Source: Gnetum montanum
Taxonomy: Eukaryota > Streptophyta > Gnetopsida > Gnetales > Gnetaceae
Direction of reading: 5' to 3'
Length of the DNA: 64,000 bases
Assembly (NCBI GenBank): GCA_015680685.1
Contig: MNCI01014218.1
Coordinates: forward strand, 18,022-82,021
Every line of letters starts with the position of its first letter. Positions within the stretch are counted from its first letter, which is position 1. Shown one piece after another: positions 32,430 through 44,859 of the stretch. The position numbers and the translations under genes are program-made. The notes beneath the pieces were generated by a model. The model did no database searches and was not told the DNA's origin. It was given only the letters and a program-made list of their open reading frames with translations.

Positions 32430-33720
32430 CACCATTTAGATGGTAAAGATCATGAAATTTTACGAGGAAGATCCATTCAATCCCACTATCCTTCAAATAA
32501 CTCTTCTTGTAGGCATTTTAATCCCTCACTTCACCAAATACAATGGTGAAGGTGACGCCAACGCTCATCTAATTACCTTTTATTTTAGGTGACTACTACT
32601 GTAGGCTAAACCACACACTGTGTTGTGTGTCTTCCTCATGTCCTTGATAAAAAAAGCCTTAGATTGGTACCAAGCACTACCTAGATGGTTTATCTCTTCT
32701 TTGGATGACTTGATAAACCAGTTAACCTTTTTAAGTATAACTCGAAGCTTGAAATGAAACTAGACTAAGTCATAAAAGTGATATAAGAGCTCCTTGAACT
32801 TGTCCAAAAGTTTATATAAAGATGGAATGCTACACTTAACAACATACATGAACCCATCTTTGAAATGCATCTTCTAGCCATTTTCAAGGGGGTAGGTAAT
32901 GATTTTATCAAGTCTAAGCTACATTATTTAGATCACCGATCCCTTAGTTAAGCCTTCTCCCATGTCAAAAACATAGAGAATGTAGCATAAGCCAACAACG
33001 ATCCTACCTACATAACTTACAAAAGATAACATATGAAAAAAGATAGGTAAAAGGACAAATAAGTGCATGTAGCCATGGGTAGAGTGGCCAAAAAACCTAA
33101 AACAATGGCAATGCCAAGAACAACACAACCTAAGGTCCATTGTAACTATTCAAACATCAACCTCTAGTGCTTCTATGTCTAATTATCCAAAGTCCAACTT
33201 TAAACAAAAGGATAGGTTCAATTATAATAAATTATCCATGAAACCATTAGAGCTTCTTAATTAGTTACTCAAGAGTAGCTATATCCAATACAAAAAACTT
33301 TCTAAGAACACTTGTAAGAGGCATGATCACCTATGTAAGATCGCTAAGGATCCCACCATAGTCATAAAAGATAATTCTTCCATGCCCAAATACTTCAAGT
33401 AAGATAGGTTTTACCGCTATCATAAACTTCCTTGCCATGATATTTATTTCTGTTTGGTCTTAAAAGATGATCTATAGAAGATGATAGATAGTGGGGAACT
33501 AGTTCTAGATGCATCCAACCTTGCTAGACCTCAAAATCAATCCATGCAAGTGTACAAGGACACTTTCAACATTGATAATGATCAATTTTATATAGCCACA
33601 TTCAATATTCAAGACAAGCCTAAACCTACTTGGGATCCATTTATGGTTGGGTACCTCCTTGTGATGAAAGGGCTTCGACTTCTACGAGTTTAAGAATCCT
33701 ATTTGTTATAAGAATACCAC
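32430..33720 (+). pseudogene. Gag of element B
   Basis: Its peptides align with element 1 gag: KIMKFYEEDPFNPT then HFTKYNGEGDANAHLITF (element 1: TLTKYNGEMDPNAHLITF), then MSLIKKALDWYQALP. The C-terminal part has RFYRYHKLPCHDIYFCLVLK, MIDSGELVLDASNLARPQNQ and MQVYKDTFN, again matching element 1 in order. A FVIRIP motif occurs near 33715, as in the element 1 linker. Many stops and shifts make it a dead copy. Confidence 0.75.
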
Positions 33721-34099
33721 CACCTATGCATTCTAAAACACCTTTTTCATTAGATTTCCCCCTCCCATCATCGATAAACCTACAATCCAAGTTAATCTCT
33801 TCTCAACCAAATAAGAAGTAATCACCTTTGAAACAACGTAAGAAGCTAGTTGCTAAGCCTAAGGATAAAGATGCCAATCAACCAAAAGTTTGGAAGGAAG
33901 TAGGCCCACTGAATCCTACTTCAATTTCAGCTATACCCATGAATGCTAATGCTCAAATTGCATCAACTAGCTAAACTAAGGAGGACAAAGAAACATAAGA
34001 GAAGGGAGAAGGATAAAAACAACCAACATTAAAACATGAGGTCAAAATCCTACGTAGAATGGAGAGGTTAAGGCCAAAAAAATTTATAATTCATCCAAT

Positions 34100-34845
34100 A
34101 ATGATAAAGACTTCCTTACTACCATGGAGTACGTCAAGCTCTCATTAAAATAAAATAATACTTCTTTGAGCTTGTATGACTTAGTTATGATCTTTCCTAC
34201 CCATCGGGAAGCCCTAGTTAAGATGTTAACTTCCATTTCCATAAGTGAGGACATTGTAGTCAAGAAAGAGTCTATTCATGTAGTAATAGTACCATCCTCA
34301 CCTAGGGAAGAAACATAGCAAGCCATCTTGATGTTTCATGATAGTGAGATGAAAACCAATCCACAAAGTGATGAAGTGTTAAGAGCTTCCCTTGTCATAA
34401 TGATCAGAGTTGGCCAATACAGGGTACATCGTGTATAGATTGATGATGGAGCAGCTACAAATGTGATCCCCCTATCCATCATAGAATGCTTAGGCTTGGT
34501 TGAAAACATCTAGGGTACCTCCACTTCTACATGTAAGTCATTTAATAGGTCACATGTAGTAGGGAAATGGTCCATCTCATTAGATCTCGTAACCATGGAA
34601 TAATTCCACACATCTACTGATTTCCTAGTGGTTGAAGAAATACTAGGCTTCAACCCAATCCTAGGAAGACCATGGTTAGCCAAGTTACAGGCAATTTTTT
34701 CCATGATCCACCAAGAGATTCATCTACCTTATGAGGGAGGTGACATCATTATCCATGGAGATAGTGCAATCCCCTTGCTAGTGAACAATGTTGATATAGA
34801 ACAAGGATTTGAGGTGAAGTTTCAAGAAGAAACCCTGATGGCTTG
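34100..34845 (+). pseudogene. Protease of element B
   Basis: It aligns with element 1: SLYDLVMIFPTHREALVKML, then the active-site region with DDGAATNVIP after an in-frame stop, then VVEEILGFNPILGRPWL and IFSMIHQEIHLPYEGG. The active-site Asp and Gly are readable here. The frame ends at TGA at 34844-34846. A block after it (34860-34960) is non-coding. Confidence 0.8.
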
Positions 34846-34984
34846 AAATAAAGCCAAAAATCATAATAGAACCAACCAAGCCAAAGCCAATAACACTAGG
34901 ACCATAAGAAAAACCTTGATAAGAGCTCCCATTTAGCACTATGAATGAAGGAAATAGGGAATATAAAATCATGCAACAAAAATC

Positions 34985-35755
34985 TTATAAGTTTTCTAAT
35001 TTGTCCAAGATTAATGTGTTATCTATTTTTCTTTTCCTTGTACCGATGATGTGGCCATTTAGATTAATAACATTGTTTACATTTTTTCTTCATATGCTTA
35101 TATTTTTCTTTACAATTTTTTCCTTTATTATATCATATTTGCCAATTTGCTATGTAGCCTTATTTTACATTTTTTACATTAATTCATAGTGTGTATTTAT
35201 TTTTATATTTACATAAAAATATAAAATAACATAAAAATAGAAAACATGAAATATATAAAAAATAGAAAATATAAAAATAATAAATTAAAAATTTAATAGC
35301 CAAGAGACTCATATAACCTAAAATAAATGGTAGCCATAGTCACAGTGTGACAGATAATGAAAACCAAAAAAATATATAATAGCCATAGTTGTAGTGTGTA
35401 ATAGGTAAAATAAAAAATAAAAATAATACATAATCTCTATGGCTACGATATCCAAATAGAAAAAAAACAAAAATATAGCCAAAAAAGAAAATATGACAAG
35501 TCCATCAATGGCCAAACTAAGCCATAGGGGGAAGAGAAGAGTCATTAGTAAGATCATTGTCAACATCGTTGGGGGCTGTAAGTAGTAAAACATCAAAATA
35601 TTAGTAACCATACTAACAAAAAACATAACCATAAAACAATGAAAAACACATAAAAAAATATAACATAAAAAAAATTTCCATAACAAAAAATATAACATAA
35701 AAATATCCATAGGAGGAAATCTTTGGAGGCTAGCCTTCAATCTATGAAGAATTTA
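34985..35755. repeat. A/T-rich low-complexity DNA between B protease and antisense gene
   Basis: Plus-strand runs such as 'aacataaaaatagaaaacat' and 'atagccatagt..cagtgtg' recur, and read backwards they produce spurious hydrophobic frames (35318-35740). This corresponds in position to array 3 and the 3' region of element 1's antisense gene. Confidence 0.5.
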
Positions 35756-35759
35756 TTCT

Positions 35760-38700
35760 TCACTCATGTTGGCCCAATTGATATCCTCTAGAGCCACCCT
35801 ATCAAGATTTTTCCCTTCTCCAAATCGTTTCACTCAGGAGGAGCACAAGAAGAGGTAGCCATTGAAATTTTCCTAGATGTGGTAGTAATTCAAGAAGTAG
35901 GGGAATCAATAGTNTTATCAAGATTTTTCCCTTCTCCAAATCGTTTCACTCAGGAGGAGCACAAGAAGAGGTAGCCACTGAACTCCTATAACTTGCTAAA
36001 GATGTCTTTTTCACCTATGCCCTACACAAATAACTTATATTTCCATTGTTTCATAGCTGCATCATTCCATGATTTAATATAATTTTTCTTTTCCACTTTG
36101 TACAACTTCTTGTGTGCCTTCTACTTATTTCTCCACTCTAATACCCAAGTGTAGTAATTACGCCCTTTCTTGGTTCTATGAACTATCATCTCTAGCTACA
36201 TGTCATTCTCCACATTGCTCTTGGCTAGATAAATCTTCTCTTATATGGCATTTTAATAATGAGACCACTTGATCTCCTTTGTGTGTAAGGAATCCTTGTT
36301 GGTCACACATGCCTCTATAAACTCCTTACTATCTTCAAGGCTTCTAACTTTCTCTATCAACTTCTTGTTTTTCTTTTCTAATGCTACAAACTATTTCCAC
36401 AAGATTTTGTTCGGAAATTGGGACTTCCAAATGTATTTGCATAAGATGTAGTACATTTTGTAGCCTCCTTATACAATCTTCATAGAGAGTTCTCTACATT
36501 GGATGACAACTCAAGAAACTCATTGAACTCAAAGCTTCACAAAGGATTCCATTTCACCTTGAAAACTATCATTGAAAAACATTTAAAGCATAAAAATATT
36601 AAAGCACTAAAAAACATTAAAAAAATAAAAATATTAAAAACTATTTAAAACCATAGAAAACATAAAACCATAAAGCCATAAAAACCTAAGAACATAAAAA
36701 TATATAAACAAAAAATGCAAAAAAAACATAATTTAATTTTTCCTTACCAACATCTAGAGCTAGATGTTGTAGCTTGTTGATCATGTCATTTATCATTTCC
36801 TTTATAAATTCCATATTATCTTCTATCTCTGTCCAAGGTTTAGTGTAGAATGTGAATGTGGATGTTTCTAGAGGAGGCTCATGCCCTACAGTGATCATGA
36901 AAATTAATATAATTTATAAAAAAAAATATAAATTTTGAAAAAACTATAAATAAATAAAATATATAATTCTAAAATTTCATGGGAAGATCAAGAGATATAT
37001 CCATCAAAGGGTTATATTTTGAAGGTAACTCACTTAATATGGAATCCAAGACATCTTGTGCTTCCTTAGATGCCCTTTCCTCTTCTTCTTGGCATCGTTG
37101 CTCCTACTATACAGTAGTCTTAGTAGCCAATTCCTACTTTTTTCCTACAAGAAGAACAAAGCCATAAAAAATAAAATAAATTAGTAAACATTTTTAATAA
37201 AAAAAAATGTTAAAATCAAAAATAAAATTTTAATTAAGAATCAAATTAAAAATATATACATACCATCAACACCTTGAGTAGCCTTGAAGAACTTGATCAC
37301 TATTTTCTTGGGTGCTATTTGGCTAGGAACTAGAAATTTTTATTTAACCCATGGCCTTTTGATCTTTTCTTTGGTAGCACCATTTACTTCCTTACATGAC
37401 ATTTTTGTTCTTTTTTCCTTGTCACACATAGCATGTGCCTTCATTTCCATGTTATTAGGGGAATAAGCACATAAACCACTAATATTCTTAGTGGTAACAA
37501 ACAACGATTCATCCACATCCTCCATAGGTGGATCTTGGGCATGCAAAACATGAGCAATGTACTTAGCCCAAGGTTTGGAAAGTTGGGAAATGTCATGTTC
37601 CACTCACTTTCCATCTTTCTTGACCACCAAAAACTCTGTAAACCTTCTGAGATGTGCATCAGAAAATGTAAAGTGTATATGATACACTGATTCAAGTTTG
37701 TTTCAAAGTTTTTATATTTTGCCCCTTAAACCATTGACCAAAAATGTACTCCAATCAAATCTAGTACCATCATTCAACACTTTTTTCATACACTAGGCTT
37801 GTTGAACCTATGATTTTCTTCTAGACAAAAGCATGGAAAAAAAATCTAGAGTAGCCTCCCTAACATCACATCTATCAAAAGATAATATTACCATAGAAGG
37901 TGAATTGAGTGAAGCCTCCATATCCTCTCTAGAACCAACATCTTTCTCTACTCTAATGGCCACCCTAACATCACTAGTAGAGATATTGAAATGATTGTTC
38001 AACATTAGTTCATCAATGCTCAAAACAATAGGAGAACCATGAACATGAGTAAATAATTTGGTGACTCCCTTATTAAATAAATCAACAACATTCAACATTT
38101 CAGCCTATGACATAGATGGACTAGGAAAAGTAAAAAAATAAAAAAATCTTGCATCATTGATCCTTTATTGGATTTTTTCAGGGCTCTTATTTGATAGCCA
38201 TTCCTATGCTTTGTCTACTTCATCTTACTTGAGGAGAATCTTCTCCTTAGAATGACCAGAAGTAACCATGGTAATTGTATATTGCACATAAAATCTATAA
38301 GAGAGAACATAGTTAGCCTTTTGGCCATTAAATTGTAAACAACTAATGTAGCCTAAAACTGAAAATACTAGAAAACAATAAAAATTAAAAATTAAAATAA
38401 ACAACCAAAACCAAAAATAAAATGCTAAAATGTTGACAAAACAAAAGCAATCTTTGCTCACTTGGCTTAAGCAAAGTTGGAACTGTAGGTGGAACTTGTG
38501 TAAGGGCTCCTAAAATTTGGGAAGTTTAAAATGCATGTGCATGTTTGGTGACCATGCACCTTTTGTATGCATGAGAATATCACATTTGGTATTGGGCTAA
38601 CTTTGTAATGAGTTGGTTAAGCGCTCGTACTCTTACAACCTTACCTTACCGAAATTCCTCCAAGGCGATGTAGGCTACAGATAAGGTTTAGTTATTTTTT

Positions 38701-40804
38701 ACCAATCCTCCATTGTGCACCTTAACCACATAAAACCAAATCATGAAAAGCATCAAATAAATAACGTTAAAACAAGAACAAAAAAATGTCAAATTAAAAA
38801 AAAACTTATGCTTCTAGCAAGTAGATAGTTCTAGGAGGATTTTGAAATAGAGTGTTTAGTCTATGACTTAGGATTAAGATGTTATTTGCATTGTATTGGG
38901 AATACTCTAGCATCGTCCAAATGCATGATAATTGAAGAACCCTTACAGAGTATGAGCTCTCATCTTGCTTAATTTCTATTTGGGTATTAGGATCTTCCAC
39001 TATAATTAGAGGACCTTGCCACAAGAGTCTTTGTAATTACAACCATATGATCACACTATAATGCTAGAGCAAGTATATTAGAAACTCTCTAGCACTAGGC
39101 TAAAACCATGCATGAGTTCACTCAGTAATGGCCATGTCAAGTACCAAACTATTCTAGGTAACTACTCCTGTACAACATAAGATGCCTACCAACTCCACAA
39201 TGAACAAAATCGATTTTAGTAAAGCCCTACATGTAGCCAAAACATGTAGTCATTAGACCTTAAAACATTAAAAACTAAGAAATTAACAAAATCAAGTGAA
39301 AATAGCCTTAAAAGTGGTAGCATTGGTATAAAAATAAAAATATAAAAAATGACCAAGTTCATCAATGTTATCACCATTGCATTATACATCAAAATTTAGC
39401 CTCTACATAGCTTAACTAACATACAAGAATTTAAATTTGAAATATTAACAAGCGTTTGACATAAGAAAATTTCATGAAAAATCCATTTTGGCATTTTCAT
39501 AGATATTTTGCATGAAAACAAAATATTTTAGTTTGGTATTTTGTTAAATAATTGACATGTAGAACATAAAAATAAGCATTTTTATGAATAGTTGACATTA
39601 AACCCAATTTTTACAAAACAAGAGGCTAAAATTGATAGCATTGGGCTTGGTGGGAAAAAATAATCCCAAGAACAAAGGTCAAAGAGATGATGTAGTACGA
39701 AACACTTAGAATGTTGGAAGAATAAAGTAAAAACCACAAGTTTTCTTAGCTCTAAGAGCCCATACGCTACCATTCATCCCTAATAAAAAACCTCCAAAGT
39801 CCCTTATACATTACTTTACTAGTCTAGGGAGTGCCATACACTACTTTTGTAGAACCAAAGCACCCACACATTGCCATGGCATTGGGAAGAATTCAAGTCC
39901 AAGCATTCAGACACTATTAATACTTGTTGGGAAAAAAAATTGCAAAACTTGCATCTAAGCAACAAATTGACTAGTGACAGTTTACAAAGTTTGGAAAAAT
40001 CTAGAATTTTTTTTAAAAAAATTAATTTCAATTACGAGCATAGATAATGTTGTTGAAAAAACCTAGATTCATCAACAATGTTACACTTATAGGTGTCAAG
40101 AAACTTAAAATTTACAAAAACAATAGCTAGAAAAAACCCTACTTTGTAGTTTATTAATTGCAAAAAAATCCATAAAAAATTCATTTTTTTAAAAAATACA
40201 AACTTCATCTAGAATGCTCCTACACTAAATCTAGCATCCCTAAAGAGTAAAGACACTGACCACATGTGATCAAAAAATCACTAATGTTGCCAGTTTACTT
40301 ATAGAAAAACCCAAAACCTTAGAAAATAATGCTAAGAATGCTGTGCACTGAGCAAAGAAAAAAACTCAAATATTTGCAAGATTTAATTCCACTTCTAGTA
40401 TAGTTGAAAGACCATAAACAATCAATTTACATAGTTGAAACTTAGAAATCTCATAATATATAGGATAGAAAAAACAATGAAATTTCATAAAAATTGGAAA
40501 AATAAGGCATCAACGCTAAGAAATGTTAAAAAAAACCTTAATTTCATCTCCATGATAGTCAAAGAACATAAACCCTAGATTTAACATAGTCGAATGCAAA
40601 AATATCCACTAGAACAACCCTAGAAGTGGGAAAACGTTTCTATAATTTGATCAAAAAATGGATAAAATAATGGAAAATTGGTACCTAGTAGTCATCAATG
40701 ATGATTATTCTCCTATAGGTGGATTTGAAATCCTTCAAATGATCTATACTATCTCCTTTGATCAATCTTGGATTTTGGCTTTTCAATCCCTTGCCCTTCA
40801 CCAT
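35760..40804 (-). pseudogene. Antisense accessory gene of element B, homologous to that of element 1
   Basis: Approximate exons on the minus strand: 40685-40804, 38811-39226, 38462-38720, 37264-38275, 36970-37144, 36748-36890 and 35760-36480. Matches to element 1: MVKGKG start against MGKGKE; SILFIVELVGIL against FLLVVELVGVL; LNTLFQNPPRTIY against AHTLFQNPPSIVY; AYIALEEF against ARIALEAF; MLNVVDLFNKGVTKLFT against MIGIVDSFNESVSHYST; FTFSDAHL then FLVV; KPWTEIED against EPFTWLEM; and a coiled-coil last part. Several donors are preserved (GTGAGC at 38461, GTATGT at 37263, GTAAGG at 36747). Stops are frequent, often at element-1 Gln positions. A TATAAAA (50605-50611) lies at the right distance once element 3 is removed. 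Confidence 0.78.
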
Positions 40805-40972
40805 AATTGCCAAAATTTGGGAGTTGTGCCTCCAACTACTGTGGAAAGAAGCTTGAAATTTCTAGGCTTGTTGCAACACACTGGGCATAGGAGATAGGAA
40901 AAACTACAAAATTTCTAGAATACATTATGTGAATGAGCCTATGATCCCAAATCGAGCCTCCACATGCTACAC

Positions 40973-41759
40973 TGATGAGTCGTCATTTAGTTAACCGTGA
41001 TATCACGTACACGATATTGCAGCTTGTCTCCTCATCTATAAATAAGAGGTAGACAGTTTTGATAGGCAGTTTTTTTGTCAATTCTTAGTTTAGAGTTAAT
41101 TTTTATTTTAGTTCTTGTTTTTCTCTCAACCCTTTTCCTCCTAGTGTATGCCCATAGTGTGGTGATTGTAATTGTATGGAACCTTTATTCGAGTGTGACG
41201 TACTTGGACATGCACATGACCAAAAATAAAGATCGAGATTACTTCATCATTGTAGCATTCACTTAGCTTAATTATTTATTTAATTGTTATTTACTACTTT
41301 CTTAGTTAATATCTCTTCACCCTAAACTCCTATTAAACGTGGAATGAGTACGACTTGATCACGAGCATTTAAGTGTGACTACTTGGTAACCCAGTAGCGT
41401 ACCTAGGATCTGCGCTTGGTAATCCCAGTGGTAGTCATGCACAAAGTTCAAGATGTGTACGAATGCTCATCACACTTAGGCTAGTTTAGATTCTCTCTCA
41501 CCCTTCTCTGTTACCTTAGTTAATATTATCTTCCCTTGCCTTCAGGAGTAGCATTAGTATAGAAACATATCATACACCTCATTATGGACTAAACCATACG
41601 TGACAAAGTTAACACTAGTCCAAATGGGAACACAACGAACTATGACCTAAGGATAACTGTCTAGATACCATAACTAGTCCATCTGCAGAGTTCGACCGGA
41701 TCGTGCATGAAAAGCTCGTATTCGTATGGTTGAGTGTAGGGGTACCTCGCCACTCATCA
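40973..41759 (+). repeat. 5' LTR of element 3
   Basis: 787 bp. A TATA box (ctataaataagagg, about 41035-41048) lies just downstream of decayed palindromes (GTGATATCAC, ACGATATTG). It differs from the 3' LTR by point changes and two small indels, one of them a block of about 27 bp near 41335-41365 absent from the 3' LTR. Confidence 0.92.
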
Positions 41760-41760
41760 T

Positions 41761-41778
41761 TGGCGTCGTTGTTAGGAA
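41761..41778 (+). promoter_or_regulatory. Primer-binding site of element 3
   Basis: TGGCGTCGTTGTTAGGAA follows the LTR after one base. It is a close variant of the site complementary to the 3' end of tRNA-Asp used by many plant Ty3/gypsy elements. Confidence 0.75.
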
Positions 41779-41900
41779 TGGTGCTAGTTATCGAGATTAG
41801 TTATATCATACAAGGTCATTTTATAGGAATTAATGATATATCTTTCAGGAAGAAATAATTATAAAAAGTCACATATAAATTCACACACAATTTCACAACC

Positions 41901-43697
41901 ATGGCTCTCCTACAAGACTATAATAATGTCACATCTAGTAAGGAATTTCATTGGAGAACCAATGAACTATACGATAACGAAGATTGGAGTACGTAACTCG
42001 AGGTGGGGGTTTCTTATAAACATAAATGAAAGTAACGTCATCCCAATGCATGAAAACATAACTTACCTGATGATGATGAACCCCCTATAGCCACTACAAG
42101 CCTAACACAAATACAAGAGGTTGTTCGAATCTCCCGTAGGCATCGTAAAGAGAGCCATCTACCCAGGCTCGATTTAAACAACTTTCCCAATTTCTCAGGA
42201 GGCTATGACTTAGATCCTTAACAACATTTACAAGCCTTCTACGATGCTTGCACATGGAATAACATTGATAATGGATGGCAAAAACTTAAGCTATTTCCTA
42301 TGACACTCGTTGGCCAAGCAAAAGTATGGTATAGATCATTAAAACCAAATTCAATACGACGTTGGCCAACAATGGTAGAACTCTTTAATGAAAGACATCA
42401 AACATACGCAAGAGTGTTAGCCTTGAGGAAAAAATTCCAAGAGTGGAAACAAGCACAACATGAACCCTTGGACATGGCCTTAGAAAGATATTATGCACTG
42501 TTAAACAACTGTCTAGGCCATGGGTTCTCTGAGGAAAGGCTAATGTATCATATCATTGATGGGCTTCGTGATGCAACAAGAGAAACCCTAGGGATGTATG
42601 CCCAAGGTCAACTATATGAACTACGAACCCATCAAGTGCAAGAGCTTATTAAGAAGGTAGCAAAATAAGAAGGAGAAATGGCTAGATGGGAGAGTGTTGA
42701 AAAAGACCAACGGGACCAAAATCTCAACTTAACAAAGGTCCATAATCATCAAAAGGAGAAATCAACCCATCTCAAGGTGGAATAACCATCTTGGCTCATA
42801 CAACAATCATTGGAGGAAATCGAAGTAAAGATCAATAAGATGTTGGAATGGATGCATAAAAAGTGTGGGGAATATATCAATATTATTGGAGATAGAGTTT
42901 TAAAAACCTGAGAAGCAGGACAAAATATCATTAGACATTCGGAAGGAAGGGATGAGAAAAATATGAGCTCAACTGTCAATCATACATATGAATGCAACTT
43001 CTGCCTGTACAATCATCCCAAGGGTCAATGCCCAATGTTGTTACATTTATATGAGCATTGGGGAAGCACGTTACATCCTGAGTTCATACAAAAATACTGT
43101 GTTCGATCACAGTGGCAACAATCCCAGTCATGAGGGAGGCCACCCTCAAATTGGGTAGACCCTTCATATCATCTGAACCTAAGTGCTTATCAAGTCCAAT
43201 ATCCTATTTCTCCAACTAGGTAACATCCTCTATTTTACCATATTATTATCATTCTCCTCAATACTATCAACCCATATCCTCTCCAACACAACCACCACCT
43301 TGAATACCTTACACTTCTCCTCAATTTCAACATTCTCATCCTTTCCCTCCTTCTACATCTCCACCAGCTGTTCCTAAGGTGTCTGCACCATAGCAACAAT
43401 CCACGAACATTACTTATGCTGCTACTACCAACAGTAGTGAGAGACCTTAGCAACATCGAAGGAATCCTTTCTTTGGAAATGACCCTAGGAAGGGACAACA
43501 TAATTCCAAGGCCACTGCATCCTCCAGCTTGGCATAAGTCCAACATTGTGGTGCATCCTTATCTTCAAACCCAATGCCTCATGTCACTTCATCAGGGCCA
43601 CCAATTAACACTCCAACAATCATATGACCCAATGAACACAGGCATGGAAGGCAACATCCCGATCCTTGCATACCATCTTACGGTCACAAATATTATA
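41901..43697 (+). pseudogene. Gag of element 3, first part
   Basis: From ATG at 41901 a broken frame leads into a clear gag domain: QAKVWYRSLKPNSIRRW, HHIIDGL-type YHIIDGLRDATRETLG, YELRTHQVQELIKKVAK. The relation to element 2 gag is plain (ESWYQSL, TIRRW, HIIDGLRHETRR). A Cys/His box, CNFCLYNHPKGQCP, follows near 43000. The C-terminal part is Pro/Ser/His-rich and is interrupted at 43698 by a solo LTR. Stops are several. Gag forms particles; this copy is defective. Confidence 0.8.
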
Positions 43698-43702
43698 GTG
43701 GG

Positions 43703-44659
43703 TGATGAGACGCGACATGCACTGTGCCGCAATATCGCGTACGCGATATCGCGGCCGCCGCGATATCGTGTCTTTCCCTGCGATATCGCGTACGCGATAT
43801 CGTGTCTTTCCCTGCGATATCGCGTACGCGATATCGCNATCTATAAATAAGAGGCGGCACTCCCCTTATTTCTGAATCCTGGCTAGAAGTAGCGAAGCTC
43901 TGGCAGATTGATCACTCCAAAGTTAGAATTTTTCCCCATGTGCCTGCAGTAGGAGTCCTAGAGTGAACAGCTTTTTATTCGAGAAACTTGTAACCTGAAC
44001 CCAGGTTGTGTACGAAAATAAAGACGAACTTGATTGGATAAACCTTGCAGCACGTGACTTTCATTTATTGCTTTCATTTACTTCTTTCCTAGTGCATTCA
44101 AGTACGACTTGATTACGAGCGTCTACGGACGTGTACGACTAGTCAAGGAATCGGCTGCTTGACGCAATGCATGAGTACGACTTAGTTACGAGCACCCATA
44201 GGTGTGTACGGCTGGCTAAGGAATCGGCTGCTTATCACACATAGGCTAAATAGGTGCCTTAGTACGACCACTTCAAGCACTTGCATTACGTGTGGCGATC
44301 CCAGTAATGGCTAGCGTTTGGTAAGCCACAGTTGCATAGTTCAGGGTGTGTCCGGTAAGTGGGAACGGATGCTGACGCTAGTTAATTTAGACTAGGATAT
44401 TAGTTAGAGTTAGCTTAGTTTCTCAACCCTTTCTCTGATAGCATAGAAGATAAATCATGAAAATACCAAAAAAATCACATACCTCAAACTTGCTTAACCA
44501 TACACCATGACACCTACAAGCAAGCCTGGGAAGACAACAAATGATTAACCCTAAGTGTTTCTTGTGGCGTTAAGGCATTTAGTCTGCGGAGTTCGACCGG
44601 ATTGCGCGTGCACGCTCGTATTCATATGGTTGAGTGTAGGGGTACCTCGCCACTCATCA
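43703..44659 (+). mobile_element. Solo LTR inserted in gag of element 3
   Basis: A 957-bp LTR of the same family (TGATGAGA...ACTCATCA) is flanked by GTGGG at 43698-43702 and 44660-44664. No interior is present, so it is the product of LTR-LTR recombination. It holds the strongest palindrome cluster (GCGATATCGC, GCGTACGC) upstream of its TATA box (43842-43855). A single N at 43838 sits in a 34-bp tandem unit. A second tandem of about 70 bp (gtacgactt.a.ttacgagc) is at 44100-44235. Confidence 0.9.
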
Positions 44660-44664
44660 GTGGG

Positions 44665-44859
44665 TCAACTCCTTACCAGGGAACCACATCTTATAAATTG
44701 CCCCACTACGCTTCCTATAATCAAGTGTCTGAACCCCAATGGGGTAAGTATGACAAAGTCCCAATATTTTCAACATGCAAGGATCCTCATCTTCCATTTA
44801 TTAATACTTGCCATACTCAACCGTTTAGTTATGGGGGATATCCCCCATTCTATTAACAA
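44665..44859 (+). pseudogene. Gag of element 3, C-terminal end after the solo LTR
   Basis: The frame that ends with SYGHKYYSG before the solo LTR resumes here as TPYQGTTSYKLPHYASYNQV and ends with SYGGYPPFY and a stop. It is a Tyr/Pro-rich tail. The two parts lie in a compatible frame once LTR and one GTGGG are ignored. Confidence 0.7.

Noticed and set aside
35318-35740. Hydrophobic minus-strand frame of 140 codons
   Set aside because: Composed of A-rich low-complexity repeat read backwards; amino-acid composition is dominated by Phe, Leu, Ile and Met without pattern.
40658-40897. Plus-strand frame of 79 codons
   Set aside because: It is the mirror of exon 1 and leader of B's antisense gene on the minus strand.
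41075-41266. Frames of 62-63 codons repeated at 41075 and 49819
   Set aside because: They occur because both lie in the two LTRs of element 3; no sign of translation.
43760-43850. CRISPR-like or satellite array of palindromes
   Set aside because: The repeats are promoter palindromes in a plant LTR with an assembly N in them; there are no regular spacers.
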